A stretch of 61,338 bases of DNA from Candidatus Methanodesulfokora washburnensis (GCF_003947435.1 NZ_RCOS01000066.1:1-61338); one strand, 5' to 3'; shown: positions 26,773-35,829, counted from the stretch's first letter. Notes: a model not told the origin generated them from the letters alone. A program made the numbers and translations.

Positions 26773-27500
26773 TTGAGCTCCCCTCCACCAAATGTTTTAA
26801 ACTTTTTATGTATATATTCATCATCGTATCCAAGCTCTCTAAGAATTCTAGCTTCGCTAGCCGGATTTGCTCCCTTTGGAAGAGGACCTCTGCATCCTAT
26901 GCAACCCACGCCAGATCTTAAACAGATTGCATTACAGCCTCCTACTGTTAGAGGACCTAGGCATGGAATCCCTCTTTTCACAAGCACACATTCGTATTCA
27001 TTAAGCTTGCATTCAACACAAACTGGATAGTCCTTATACACCGGTTCTACTCCCTTCGCAAGCAGCATTAATGCTTGATAGAGCTCATCTTTGTCATAGG
27101 GACATCCGGGTAGTGCGAAATCAACTTTAACATATTCTACAATGGGTTTAGAATTTAATGCATTCATATAATTGTCTTCGATTCCTATACTCTCAAGTTT
27201 TTTCTTTATATCTCCCTCCACACTGGACTGCATATTTCCATGTGTTGCACAGGTCCCGATGGCCATCAGGAATCTTGAATGCTCTCTCGCATACTTCAGC
27301 GTGTCAAGATCTCTCTGCGTGGATACACTTCCAGATACAAGCGCTATGTCCACCGGCCCATCTTCCCTATAGCTAGATACCATATGAAATTCTTTTATTT
27401 CATATATAGATACTATATCAAATAGCTTATTATAAAGGAATACTATATTTAAAGCGCATCCTCCACAGCCAGTCAGCTCAAATACACCAAGAGTCTTCAT
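26766..27500 (-). CDS. hydD: [NiFe] hydrogenase delta, small subunit
   Basis: A 244-residue small subunit that carries Fe-S clusters to the Ni-Fe site. The proximal cluster motif is LTGCGGCALN at the N-terminus; further Cys lie in IGTCATHG, LPGCPYDK and the C-terminal run VCVECKLNEYEC, CLGPLTVGGCNAIC and CIGCRGP. It overlaps the gamma gene by four bases (ATGA). Confidence 0.94.
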   Translation of the reverse strand: MKTLGVFELTGCGGCALNIVFLYNKLFDIVSIYEIKEFHMVSSYREDGPVDIALVSGSVSTQRDLDTLKYAREHSRFLMAIGTCATHGNMQSSVEGDIKKKLESIGIEDNYMNALNSKPIVEYVKVDFALPGCPYDKDELYQALMLLAKGVEPVYKDYPVCVECKLNEYECVLVKRGIPCLGPLTVGGCNAICLRSGVGCIGCRGPLPKGANPASEARILRELGYDDEYIHKKFKTFGGGELKW

Positions 27501-28363
27501 TCTATCAGCCCCCTAGTAGACAAGGCATCCCAGTAGGTGAAAACAGGGCCGTCTTTGCACACATACTTTATCGAGCTACTTGTTCCAACAATACAGTGAC
27601 CGCATTTGCCCACCCCACATCTCATTCTTCTTTCGAGTGTCATGTAAATCCTACCTGGGGAAAAATTCCTACTAAGAAGCTCTTTGACAACAAATTTGTA
27701 CATCACAGGCGGGCCGCAGACTATAGCATAGGTATTCTCAGCATCTAATTCCTCTCCTTCGAATAGATCTGTCACTAGACCCTTGCACACGCTCTGAGGG
27801 CAGTTGCTTTTCAGTTGAGAGAAGTGGGGGGAATCTATCTCATATGATAGCTTTACATAACAGTTCATATGTTGTCCATGTTGCAATAAATTAAGTATTT
27901 CATCTTTGAAAAGTATGTCCTCATAGCTCCTCGTGCCATAGAAAAGCCTTATCTCAGCATACTTTCCGCTATCTAAAGCATACCACAGAACGCTTCTTAA
28001 AGGAGCCATTCCAAGTCCTCCAGAAACAAGGAGCAACTTGCTTTTCTCCATTATTTCCATAGGAAAACCATTTCCATAAGGCCCTCTTATCCCAATAACA
28101 TCTCCTTCTCTCAGTTCATGCATGTATTTCGTCAGTCTTCCTGCCTTCCTTACGCAAAGCTGGATGTATCCCTTTCTCGTTGGAGTAGAGCAGATGCTTA
28201 TTGGAAATTCACCGAATCCCCTGAGATCCACCATGACGAACTGCCCTGGTTTATATGTAAAGCCATCATTTAGATGTGGATCAATAAAACGGAGTGTAAA
28301 GAGCTTCTCCTTCGGAGTTAACTCCCTTACTTCAAGCAATTTTGCGCTGAAGGATCGGAACAT
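27497..28363 (-). CDS. hydG: [NiFe] hydrogenase gamma, FAD/NAD(P)-binding subunit
   Basis: A 288-residue flavoprotein of the ferredoxin-NADP reductase fold that links the hydrogenase to NAD(P)H. Visible parts: a flavin domain (YKPGQFVMVDL), a nucleotide domain (LLLVSGGLGMAPLRSVL) and a C-terminal [2Fe-2S] site in RRMRCGVGKCGHC. I start at the ATG at 28363, which has GGGAGG upstream; a longer frame to 28405 lies inside the beta gene. It overlaps the beta gene by 32 bases. Confidence 0.93.
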   Translation of the reverse strand: MFRSFSAKLLEVRELTPKEKLFTLRFIDPHLNDGFTYKPGQFVMVDLRGFGEFPISICSTPTRKGYIQLCVRKAGRLTKYMHELREGDVIGIRGPYGNGFPMEIMEKSKLLLVSGGLGMAPLRSVLWYALDSGKYAEIRLFYGTRSYEDILFKDEILNLLQHGQHMNCYVKLSYEIDSPHFSQLKSNCPQSVCKGLVTDLFEGEELDAENTYAIVCGPPVMYKFVVKELLSRNFSPGRIYMTLERRMRCGVGKCGHCIVGTSSSIKYVCKDGPVFTYWDALSTRGLIE

Positions 28364-29369
28364 CGCATAACCTCCCTCTTGCAATTTCATAGAGAACTTT
28401 GACATGCTCTATTTTTGCAGGACAGAATTCGTCGCATCTTCCGCATCCAACACAGTTAAAGCCAGCCTGTGGATCGAAGTAGCTCTTGCAGTAATATCGA
28501 TTCCTGAATCTCTCAAGTCTAGTGGCTCTGAAGTTGTGGCCTCCTGCAACTAATCCATGGGTCTCCATAAAACATGAGTCGTATCTTCTTATTCTCTCAG
28601 CTTCATGAGGGCTTGTCCAAAGGTCACAGATCTCATAACATTTGCAAGTAGGGCAAACCATGTTGCAATTTCCGCATCCAAGGCATAATTCCTCATACTT
28701 TTTCCATATATCACTGTCATATGCTAGGTCGAAGAGATCGGCAAGTCCCTGCATATTTAACTCCTTTTTGAAGGATTTATTTCTCCTTTCCTCAAAATTC
28801 CTGAAGTTTTCCAGATCAGCTTCATCAGGCTCCTGAAGGAGGTTCCTATTCTCCCAGATTATTTCATGTCCTCTTACACTTCCGATTCTGATGAGCCATC
28901 CATCTGGAAGCTCATGAAGAAATAGATCAAAGCCATGCATTGCGAAATCAGTGCCCAAACTTTTACAGAAACAAAGCTCATCAGGCATACAACTGATGCC
29001 TATTATTATGGAGTTTTCTCTTCTCATTCTGTACAATGGATCCTCTGGATGGCTGAGATAAACCTTATCCAGTATTAGAAGCGCATTAATGTCGCAGGAA
29101 TGAACTCCAAACAAAACCTTCTTCTCCTCATCCCATTCCTCTATCCACTCACCATCTTTAAGCTTGAGAACTCTTTCCCTCGGCTTTATGAAGAACTTCT
29201 TGGGAGGGATCATTGTTCTTGTATAATTAAGCGACATATCCTCAGGGTCATTAATTTTCTCAAAGGAGTATATTCCTCCTCTTTTAACAGGACCGTAAAC
29301 AGTTCCCCATTTTTCAATACTCCTGTAAAATGCCTCAAAATGTTCCTGAGGTAACTTAAAGTACTGCAT
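28332..29369 (-). CDS. hydB: [NiFe] hydrogenase beta, iron-sulfur subunit
   Basis: A 345-residue first gene of the operon. Two [4Fe-4S] binding motifs lie in the C-terminal part: CLGCGNCNMVCPTCKC and CVGCGRCDEFCP. The N-terminal two-thirds resembles anaerobic sulfite reductase A/sulfhydrogenase beta and includes CDINALLILDK. The order B-G-D-A is that of the Pyrococcus soluble hydrogenase. About 220 AT-rich bases lie upstream before the divergent peptidase gene. Confidence 0.93.
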   Translation of the reverse strand: MQYFKLPQEHFEAFYRSIEKWGTVYGPVKRGGIYSFEKINDPEDMSLNYTRTMIPPKKFFIKPRERVLKLKDGEWIEEWDEEKKVLFGVHSCDINALLILDKVYLSHPEDPLYRMRRENSIIIGISCMPDELCFCKSLGTDFAMHGFDLFLHELPDGWLIRIGSVRGHEIIWENRNLLQEPDEADLENFRNFEERRNKSFKKELNMQGLADLFDLAYDSDIWKKYEELCLGCGNCNMVCPTCKCYEICDLWTSPHEAERIRRYDSCFMETHGLVAGGHNFRATRLERFRNRYYCKSYFDPQAGFNCVGCGRCDEFCPAKIEHVKVLYEIARGRLCDVPILQRKIA

Positions 29370-29601
29370 TTTTATCCCTCCTATATCATTATCTCTTGTC
29401 GGGATTTAAATAAAAATTTTTTCTTCTACATAGCAAGTGTTATACAGTTACAAATGTAATTTTTGGTCAGAAAAATCAGAAAAATTTCCTATACGCAGCA
29501 TAAATGTAAAAAATGACGTTGTAAAAGATCTATCAATAAACTATAAAATAAAGAATTGCTATCATGCTAGTTAAGAGATATTAAGAAAAATTTTGCCTAA
29601 A

Positions 29602-30474
29602 ATGTCGATGCAGACCATTATCGATACCTTCAACGATTTCATGCGCTACTGGACCCTTGCTTCTCCAAAGACACAGAAAGAAAAGCTTCAAGCATGGATG
29701 GCATATATCTCCAGCTATCCGGAGTTATTGGAAAAACAAATAAATAATTACAAGGAAATGGGTTTGAACTGGATGGAGTTTGCGGAGAGAGTTCTGTTTA
29801 GAATCGAGGATTATATTCCATTGATGAAAAAAGCTAGAGATAATGCTTTTGAGATCTGCAACAATGTATATGAACAAGCCACTAGGAGAATCAAGTTGAA
29901 TCTTGATGTCATTTTTGTTTTGTATGTCGGTATTGGATGTGGAGCTGGATGGGCAACCTTGTACAAAGGCCATCCTGCATGTCTTATTGGATTAGAGAAA
30001 ATCGCAGAACTGGGATGGTGGACCAAGGATAAACTGGAAGGACTTATAGCTCATGAGCTGGGACATTTAGTCCATATGATGTGGAGAAATGGCTTTAGAT
30101 CATTTGAGGAGGAGGAAAAGGATCCTGCATTTCTTCTATATAGTGAGGGATTTGCAAAAAGATGCGAGCATCTAATACTGGGAAGGGAAACATGGAATGA
30201 AGCGGATGATGAAAACTGGATTTCATGGTGCCGAAAACACATTAAATTCCTAGCTAAAGAATATTTGTCCAGGATAGAAAAAGCAGCACCCGTAAATGAT
30301 TTCTTTGGCGATTGGCTGAACATAAGGGGAAGAAGACAAACAGGTTATTTCCTTGGAAGAGAACTAATTTTATGGCTTGAAAGATCAAATAGCTTGGAAA
30401 GCATAGCAGTACTGTCCCCCGATGAGGTGAGAGAAAAGACAATCCGATTTCTAAGATTCATAGCAAAGAATTAA
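29602..30474 (+). CDS. HELGH-motif putative zinc metallopeptidase
   Basis: A roughly 290-residue protein with a clear zinc-protease helix, LIAHELGHLVHMMW, near residue 150, and a downstream Glu-rich region with SEGFAKRCEHLILG that could supply the third ligand. It looks like the DUF2268-type predicted peptidases, but I cannot assign a family firmly. There is no signal peptide, so it should be cytoplasmic. The ATG at 29602 is preferred to the TTG at 29593; a ctataaaat block lies about 55 bases upstream. It borders the decayed AbiE-like module. Confidence 0.65.
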   Translation: MSMQTIIDTFNDFMRYWTLASPKTQKEKLQAWMAYISSYPELLEKQINNYKEMGLNWMEFAERVLFRIEDYIPLMKKARDNAFEICNNVYEQATRRIKLNLDVIFVLYVGIGCGAGWATLYKGHPACLIGLEKIAELGWWTKDKLEGLIAHELGHLVHMMWRNGFRSFEEEEKDPAFLLYSEGFAKRCEHLILGRETWNEADDENWISWCRKHIKFLAKEYLSRIEKAAPVNDFFGDWLNIRGRRQTGYFLGRELILWLERSNSLESIAVLSPDEVREKTIRFLRFIAKN

Positions 30475-30555
30475 TTTTCCGCTTTATAATTACTTCCCTC
30501 TTCTCTGAATGTTTTCTTTAACAAAAACTTTTTAAGAGAAGACCCTAAAATATAT

Positions 30556-30723
30556 GTGCTCAGCGGGATTCGGTGGAAAATCCTAGATGCCCTAAGGAAG
30601 AGTGAAAAGCCAGTTGGAATAAGAAGGATATCCTATATGACTGGCTGCAGCATATCCGAGACTTGGAGGCAGATTAAGAAGATGGAAAAGATGAAACATC
30701 GTTACAAGAGTGAGCTACGGTAA
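30556..30723 (+). CDS. Small winged-helix/HTH protein, 55 aa (AbiEi-like N-terminal part)
   Basis: A short frame from a GTG at 30556 to TAA at 30723. The product, with IRWKILDALRKSEKPVGI then MTGCSISETWRQIKKMEK, is a plausible winged helix-turn-helix. It overlaps the next gene by 14 bases in another frame. In AbiEi antitoxins a winged helix is normally joined to the domain encoded by that next gene, so this is either a coupled split antitoxin or one gene broken by a frameshift near 30710. Confidence 0.5.
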   Translation: MLSGIRWKILDALRKSEKPVGIRRISYMTGCSISETWRQIKKMEKMKHRYKSELR

Positions 30724-31372
30724 ATACAGGAGGTATATCCTCAACTACAGGAATCCGATAGCAAAGCCATTATTGAGGCTTCTTGAGACCTCAGAGAGAT
30801 ATTCATGGCTTATTGGAAGGGATATCTATGATGCCATCAAGCAATTGGGTAAATACTACATTACCGGCTTGTTCTCAGTAAAAGGGCTAGTTTTAAACTT
30901 TGTTATCCCGAGAAAGCTTATCATAGCAACTAGTGGGGAAGAGGTTGAGAAAGCAACTATGATGAAGGAATGGTTCAACGGCATATATGAGATAGAGGTT
31001 GTGGAGAAACCCTTGGAAGAATCTCTATTTATTCAAGATACCTACGGAATTAACATAGCTTCCCCAGAACAAGCTGTAGCAGATTCAGCCACCTTCTTCG
31101 AGCTGGACCCTATGGGAAATGCAGAAGTTCTCCTTCTTATATTGTATAGAGAACTTGATTTCCCTCTCATATCCAAATTAGCTGAAATTCAGAAAGCCCG
31201 TTATAGGATATGGTTTGTCATGAGACTTGGAAGGCTCATAGGAATGCCCCTTCCATCTGAGGACTTCAAACCTACAGAGATAGTAAGCGATCCAAGCTTT
31301 GAGAGGATAATAACCGCTGCATTTCTCCGCCTCATAAGATCCGGTCAGCTAACGGGGGATAAAGGATGGTAG
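30710..31372 (+). CDS. AbiEi-like antitoxin domain protein
   Basis: A 220-residue protein beginning at a GTG inside the end of the small HTH gene. The block NIASPEQAVADSATF resembles the conserved region of AbiEi/COG5340 proteins, the antitoxin and repressor of type IV AbiE systems. The DNA-binding part is on the separate 55-residue frame upstream. The stop overlaps the next start by seven bases, as expected for an antitoxin-toxin pair. The family call rests on this pattern plus the downstream AbiEii-like gene. Confidence 0.55.
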   Translation: MSYGKYRRYILNYRNPIAKPLLRLLETSERYSWLIGRDIYDAIKQLGKYYITGLFSVKGLVLNFVIPRKLIIATSGEEVEKATMMKEWFNGIYEIEVVEKPLEESLFIQDTYGINIASPEQAVADSATFFELDPMGNAEVLLLILYRELDFPLISKLAEIQKARYRIWFVMRLGRLIGMPLPSEDFKPTEIVSDPSFERIITAAFLRLIRSGQLTGDKGW

Positions 31373-31611
31373 AATGGTTTAAACCGATAAAATGCTGGGA
31401 AAAAAGTCTTTTTGCAAGGGAATCCCTTAAAGATATAGCTGACAAATTAGGATGGGCTCTTGGATATGATATTGTGGAGAGAGAAATGTTATACTATGAT
31501 ACAATGTTCTGCTTTCTCACATATTTTCCAGAGGAGCTAGTGTTTGTCGGAGGATCGATGATAAACAGAATTTACATAAAAAAAGAGGAATTAGATTCTC
31601 TTTTGACTTAG
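31366..31611 (+). pseudogene. AbiEii-like nucleotidyltransferase toxin, 5' fragment
   Basis: The 81-codon frame covers the N-terminal helices and the first half of the nucleotidyltransferase motif (LVFVGGSMINRIYI). It then ends because of a one-base frame change at a run of seven A (about 31578-31584). One extra A, or a -1 slip, would join it to RGIRFSFDLDTV in the next frame, completing the GG...RFSxDLD signature of COG2253/AbiEii. Confidence 0.6.
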
Positions 31612-32164
31612 ATACCGTGACAATTAATCCTTTTTCTGGAAAATCAATGATTGTAGAGAAGCTAATTTTATTGAACAGGGCTTTGGATGAGGAGGGATTT
31701 TCCACTCCACTAAAATTAGGGGATATAGAGCTCAGGCTTGGCGAGGTGATAATAGATACAAAGAAGGATATATTTCCGGATGTGCTGTCCCTTAAGAGAA
31801 TAGTTCCAGCCATGACCTTCGGAACACCGATATCGCAGTACATAAGGTCTAGATATGGGGTAGATCCGGGAAGAGAGCCCTATGCCTCATATATTTCAGA
31901 GCTGAGAAATTCCCTTGGTTTCATGCCAATGCTTGAGGAGGTAAGAATAGAGGTGGGAATTTCAAAGAAAGGCTTTCAGGACACAGTGGAAGCAGAGGTA
32001 GGATCGATAATAGAACCTTATGCAAGGCCCAAACTCAGGTTAAAGACCAGAATTTCCTCACTGGAGTCCTCTATCTCAGCAAAGCTGAAAAGCCTATCGA
32101 GAAGTTTTTCAGAGGAGTTGTTGATGGATTTTGTAAGGGATTTGTGCGATCTAAGAATGCTTAC
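31582..32164 (+). pseudogene. AbiEii-like toxin, central part, interrupted by IS element
   Basis: This frame starts in effect with RGIRFSFDLDTVTIN, carries IELRLGEVIIDTKKD, and reaches RDLCDLRML, which fits the last conserved motif of AbiEii (usually a KDlyDL-type helix). The coding sequence is cut at codon ...CTT AC at 32164, where the IS605-type element begins. The open frame runs on to 32207 inside the element, giving a false tail. Confidence 0.6.
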
Positions 32165-33357
32165 ATGGAACCCGACAAGAAAGCCTACGGTTTTAACCGT
32201 GGGATGAATTGACGATAGGCTTAAATATAGCTTAGGATAATTTCATGTCAAGCGAGTCGCTCATGAAGGCTAGGAAGACCATTAAGGCTAAGATTCTTGA
32301 GCTTCGAAAGGGCAAGGAAGAGCTTCTTAAACGAGAATACGAAAATTTTCAACGCTACCTTCATGGAGACAAGTCTGTCCTGCTCTATTCAGCTACACGT
32401 CAACAGGCTGAAAGGCTTCTTAGAAGGTTGAAGGGGAAACTTAAGCCGAACAAAGAATATCCAATGATTCTAAGAAGAGACATTTATAGAGCAAACACTA
32501 AGCTTACGCCTTATTGGCTAAAGATACCCATCTATGGAGTTAAAGGCGGGATAAACGTTCCAATTAAAACACATGAACCAATAACAGAAGACATGATTTG
32601 CAGAGAGGCTAAAATTTTAAGGCGAAATGGTGAATAGTTCGTCTACATAACTGTAGAGAAAGAAGTTGAAGAAAGAAACCCCAAATCAGTTTTAGCTGTC
32701 GATTTAGGGATAAGGTGGATTGCCACAACAGTAAACTCCAATAATCCGAAACCGAAATTCTATGACAAAGAGCTTAGACGTGTCAAAGGACATTATTTCT
32801 ACCTCAGAAGGTCTCTGGCTTTGAAGAAAGCATACAAAACAATAAAGAAGATTGGAAATAAAGAAAGGCGAGTAGTAAATGATATACTGCATAAGATAAG
32901 CAGAGCGATTGTTAATGAGGCCTTAGAAAACGATTCTATGATTGTTCTCGGAAAACTCAGAGGCATAAGAAAGAACGGCAAAGGAAGAAAATTCAAAAGA
33001 AAATTGAACAATGGATTCCCATACCACAGATTAAGCCAATTCATAGAATATAAAGCCAGATGGGTTGGGATAAAGGTGATCAAGATAAGTGAAAGAAACA
33101 CATCGAAAACATGCCATAGATGTGGGCACAGGGGGCTCCGAGTCGGAAGCCTCTTCAAATGCCCGCATTGTGGCTATGTGTGCAATGCAGACTACAATGG
33201 TGCGATGAACATGCTCAAGCGGGCTACGGGCTACATGCCCATAGCAGGGGCTGGTAGGGCATTATGCCCTGGTCTTGACACAGCCCTGAACCCGGTAGGA
33301 TGAGGCCTCAGGCCGACAAACCGGGAATCTCCCGGCTTTAGCCGTGGAGAATGTCAA
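32165..33357 (+). mobile_element. 1193-bp IS605/IS1341-type element (tnpB only)
   Basis: The left end has a hairpin (acggtt-tt-aaccgt, 32187-32200) and the right end has ccggga/tcccgg (33321-33335) and a terminal block finishing tgtcaa. The edges are set by comparison with the 247-bp derivative at 3435-3681; both copies follow CTTAC and neither has a target duplication, as expected for this family. There is no tnpA. Deleting 32165-33357 rejoins the AbiEii-like frame exactly (CTT AC|A CTT AAA). Confidence 0.8.
32245..33303 (+). pseudogene. tnpB: tnpB with internal TAG and lost catalytic Glu
   Basis: Read through one TAG at 32635-32637, the frame encodes a full TnpB of about 352 residues. Asp is kept in LAVDLGIRW and in CNADYNGAMNML, and the zinc ribbon is intact (CHRCGHRG, CPHCGY). 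The middle catalytic Glu is Gly (MIVLGKLRGI, where active proteins have E-D/N-L). With the stop codon this makes the nuclease inactive. The second half has internal starts, so a C-terminal fragment could still be made. Confidence 0.8.
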
Positions 33358-33571
33358 ACTTAAACATGACAGAAAGAAGCTGAAAAGCTTAATAGAGAAT
33401 GAAAAAATTGATATTAATGCTGTTTTGAGTAATTTAAATGATATAAAATCCAAGGGAAAGCATATTTACGAAAATTCGTGGCATCTCTCCCTTGTGAAGG
33501 AGAGCATGAGCTGGGAGAAGCTGTGTAGTGTCGTTGAAAGAGGCATAGGGAGAATTCTAGCAGACAGCTAA
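33358..33571 (+). pseudogene. AbiEii-like toxin, 3' remnant after the IS element
   Basis: Immediately after the element the frame continues LKHDRKKLKSLIENEKIDIN and ends at TAA 33571, adding about 70 residues. It is in phase with the fragment that ends at 32164 once the element is removed. The apparent ATG at 33344 lies inside the IS end and is probably not a real start. It ends five bases before the convergent AmrS-like gene. Confidence 0.55.
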
Positions 33572-33575
33572 TTTA

Positions 33576-34589
33576 CTACTTTGGTATATACCTTCCCCTC
33601 ATGTATATTTTCTGTCCGCATCTAGGGCATCTATACACACCTTCCTCGTATACAGGGGAGAAGTAGGTAACCCTGTGCCAGCTCCTTCTAATGAGAACCT
33701 TCCCGCAGTTGGGACATTTTGTGCTCTCCAGCTCCGGATCTCCAAGATTACCTACGTATACATATTTTATCCCCTCCTTCCTTGCTTTTTCAGCAAAACT
33801 TAGCAGATCCCTCAAGGGAGTCGGGGGTTCCCTCCATAGATGTGCTGGAAAGTACCTGTTTATGTGAAGCGGGACATCGGGGCCCAGAAGGGAGAGATGC
33901 TTGTTCAACAACCAGTCAGTACATTCCTCGAAATTATTTGCCTTTGGAACTAGTAAAAAGACTATCTCAACATGTCCGCCCATTTCAAGAGCTATCTTGG
34001 CATTTCTGAATGGTATCTCGTGATTTATATGAGGAAGAACTCTTCTTTGTGCCATTGAAGGACAACCCTTCACATCTATGCTCCACCCATCAGCTCCTGC
34101 TTCTATAAGCATCTTCATTGCTTTCTCCGTCTGGTAGCCATTTGTCACCATCATTGAGTAAAGCCCCTTCTTCGAAGCTAGTGAGAATACATCCATTATG
34201 AAATCGAAGTTTGTGGTCGGTTCATTGAAGCTGGCTGACATCCCCTCATCTCCCTCTTTTATCGCCCTTTCTACAAGATCCTCCGGACTAAACCTCTTCC
34301 TTCCAGATGGCCACCTGAAGCTTATGTGATCGTTCTGACACCAAGGACAGTAAAAGTTACAGCCCCAGTTGGAGAAAGTAAGAGCTGTGCTATTTGGCCA
34401 GTAATGAAACAGAGGCTTTAGCTCTATGGGTCTGCTTTCAACAGCACTTAAATCTCCATATCCTATGTGTTTAAGCCTTCCATCCGAATTCATGTAGTTC
34501 CCGCATGCTCCCTTCATTCCAACTGGAATTAAGCATCTTCTCTCGCATATCTCGCATACAATTCCCTTATCTGATGAGGAGTACAGCAA
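33576..34589 (-). CDS. AmrS-like radical SAM enzyme (AmmeMemoRadiSam type)
   Basis: A 337-residue protein with the cluster motif CNFYCPWCQN (spaced CX3CX2C), preceded by an N-terminal Cys group (CEICERRC) and ending in a zinc ribbon (CPNCGK...CPRCGQ). The pattern fits the PflA-like radical SAM protein of the AMMECR1-MEMO-radical SAM system, whose target is not known. The AMMECR1 and MEMO partners are not in the window. The start is a TTG at 34589 with no strong ribosome-binding site. Confidence 0.85.
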   Translation of the reverse strand: MLYSSSDKGIVCEICERRCLIPVGMKGACGNYMNSDGRLKHIGYGDLSAVESRPIELKPLFHYWPNSTALTFSNWGCNFYCPWCQNDHISFRWPSGRKRFSPEDLVERAIKEGDEGMSASFNEPTTNFDFIMDVFSLASKKGLYSMMVTNGYQTEKAMKMLIEAGADGWSIDVKGCPSMAQRRVLPHINHEIPFRNAKIALEMGGHVEIVFLLVPKANNFEECTDWLLNKHLSLLGPDVPLHINRYFPAHLWREPPTPLRDLLSFAEKARKEGIKYVYVGNLGDPELESTKCPNCGKVLIRRSWHRVTYFSPVYEEGVYRCPRCGQKIYMRGRYIPK

Positions 34590-34650
34590 CTTTTATCATG
34601 CTATATGACAGTTATTTAAATGCTGATGCGATGAAGAGAAAAGCTGATAA

Positions 34651-35829
34651 GTGTCAAGATCAGAATTTCTTATGTTTCAGGACATAATGGAGGAGGCATT
34701 GAGAGTCAGAGATATTATCCTGAGGTTTATAGACACGGAAAGCAGGGTTCCCATTGAGGAAAAATGGGTGAGATGCCATCCGAGCATCAGAAGCTCTGAG
34801 GAGATAATAGAGAAGTACAACAGGATAACAGGATGCGATGGTGGAAGCAACTCCTTCCCCCTTGGACCCGGAGATGTTGTTTTTGCTATATCAGCTGCCA
34901 CATCAACCCTGAGCAATGATGGAATTCAGAAAGAGAGGATTTACCAGATGGGCTGGCTTGAGAGGTTCAAGCTTGATGAGAGGATATCCGCCATGAGAAG
35001 CTCTCTTGAGATGAAACATCTCATGAGAAATCTTAAGAGGGGATCAAAGCTCCTTCTGATGGACGGATCGCTTTACTCTATTCTGGAGGAGTCATCTAGG
35101 TTTGTGGGATTCCTTTCTAGGAGGAAAAGTGAGGGCACAAAATTTGATTTTCTCCCCGCTGAGTTCATACTTGATGTAGTGGAGAGGCTTAGAGATGAGC
35201 TCGGCAGTGAGGTAGAAAAAGAAAGAGTGTTTACGGGAGATCCCGAGAGCAGGAAGATGAGGGAGAAAATTGTGGAGGAGATAGTTGATAGATATCTGGA
35301 GGTTGGCTCTGAGAGAGGAAGATATGATTCCCTCCTTCTCTCCCTTATGGAGAGAGTTGAGAACTTAATGACAATGAGAAGACTGCTGGATCTATCGAGC
35401 TCGGCTGGCGCAACACTAGTAGCTATCTCAAAGAGATCATCTGGGAGAGAGGTTTTCAGGACTAAGATGCCTGATATGACCATAATAGACATGAGAACTA
35501 GGGAGGAAGGATACACAAGGCCCGAGTATCAGGAGCTCAGAGCCTCACCTTATTTTGAAACCATATGGAATAGTCCATATACTATAACAGTTTCATACAT
35601 GAGATTGGAAAGAGGATCAAATCCCCTGAGAGTTGAGATCCTTGGAGCCAGAGATGAGAGCTTTTTAAGGGATATTATGGAAGATCTCAGAGGGATTTCA
35701 GTGAGGGGATATCCTTATCCTCTTCTCATGAGCCACATGCTGGCTAGAATAGGAGACAAGGATATTAAGGGGATAAGGGAGCTTATAAGAGGATATCTTC
35801 ACGGTGGGAGGGAGATGCTCAATGAATGA
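34651..35829 (+). CDS. nurA: NurA 5'-3' nuclease
   Basis: A 392-residue nuclease that works with HerA in resecting DNA double-strand breaks. The NurA acidic motifs are seen in GCDGGSNSF and LLLMDGSLYS, with a third conserved Asp in TIIDMR. It is first in the operon nurA-herA-mre11-rad50, all with overlapping ends. The start is a GTG at 34651, with a later ATG at 34675 as an alternative. Confidence 0.92.
   Translation: MSRSEFLMFQDIMEEALRVRDIILRFIDTESRVPIEEKWVRCHPSIRSSEEIIEKYNRITGCDGGSNSFPLGPGDVVFAISAATSTLSNDGIQKERIYQMGWLERFKLDERISAMRSSLEMKHLMRNLKRGSKLLLMDGSLYSILEESSRFVGFLSRRKSEGTKFDFLPAEFILDVVERLRDELGSEVEKERVFTGDPESRKMREKIVEEIVDRYLEVGSERGRYDSLLLSLMERVENLMTMRRLLDLSSSAGATLVAISKRSSGREVFRTKMPDMTIIDMRTREEGYTRPEYQELRASPYFETIWNSPYTITVSYMRLERGSNPLRVEILGARDESFLRDIMEDLRGISVRGYPYPLLMSHMLARIGDKDIKGIRELIRGYLHGGREMLNE

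Noticed and set aside
32635-32637. TAG in tnpB as a possible pyrrolysine or other recoding site
   Set aside because: There is no sign of a pyrrolysine system in the window and the protein has also lost its catalytic Glu, so a simple nonsense mutation is the better explanation.
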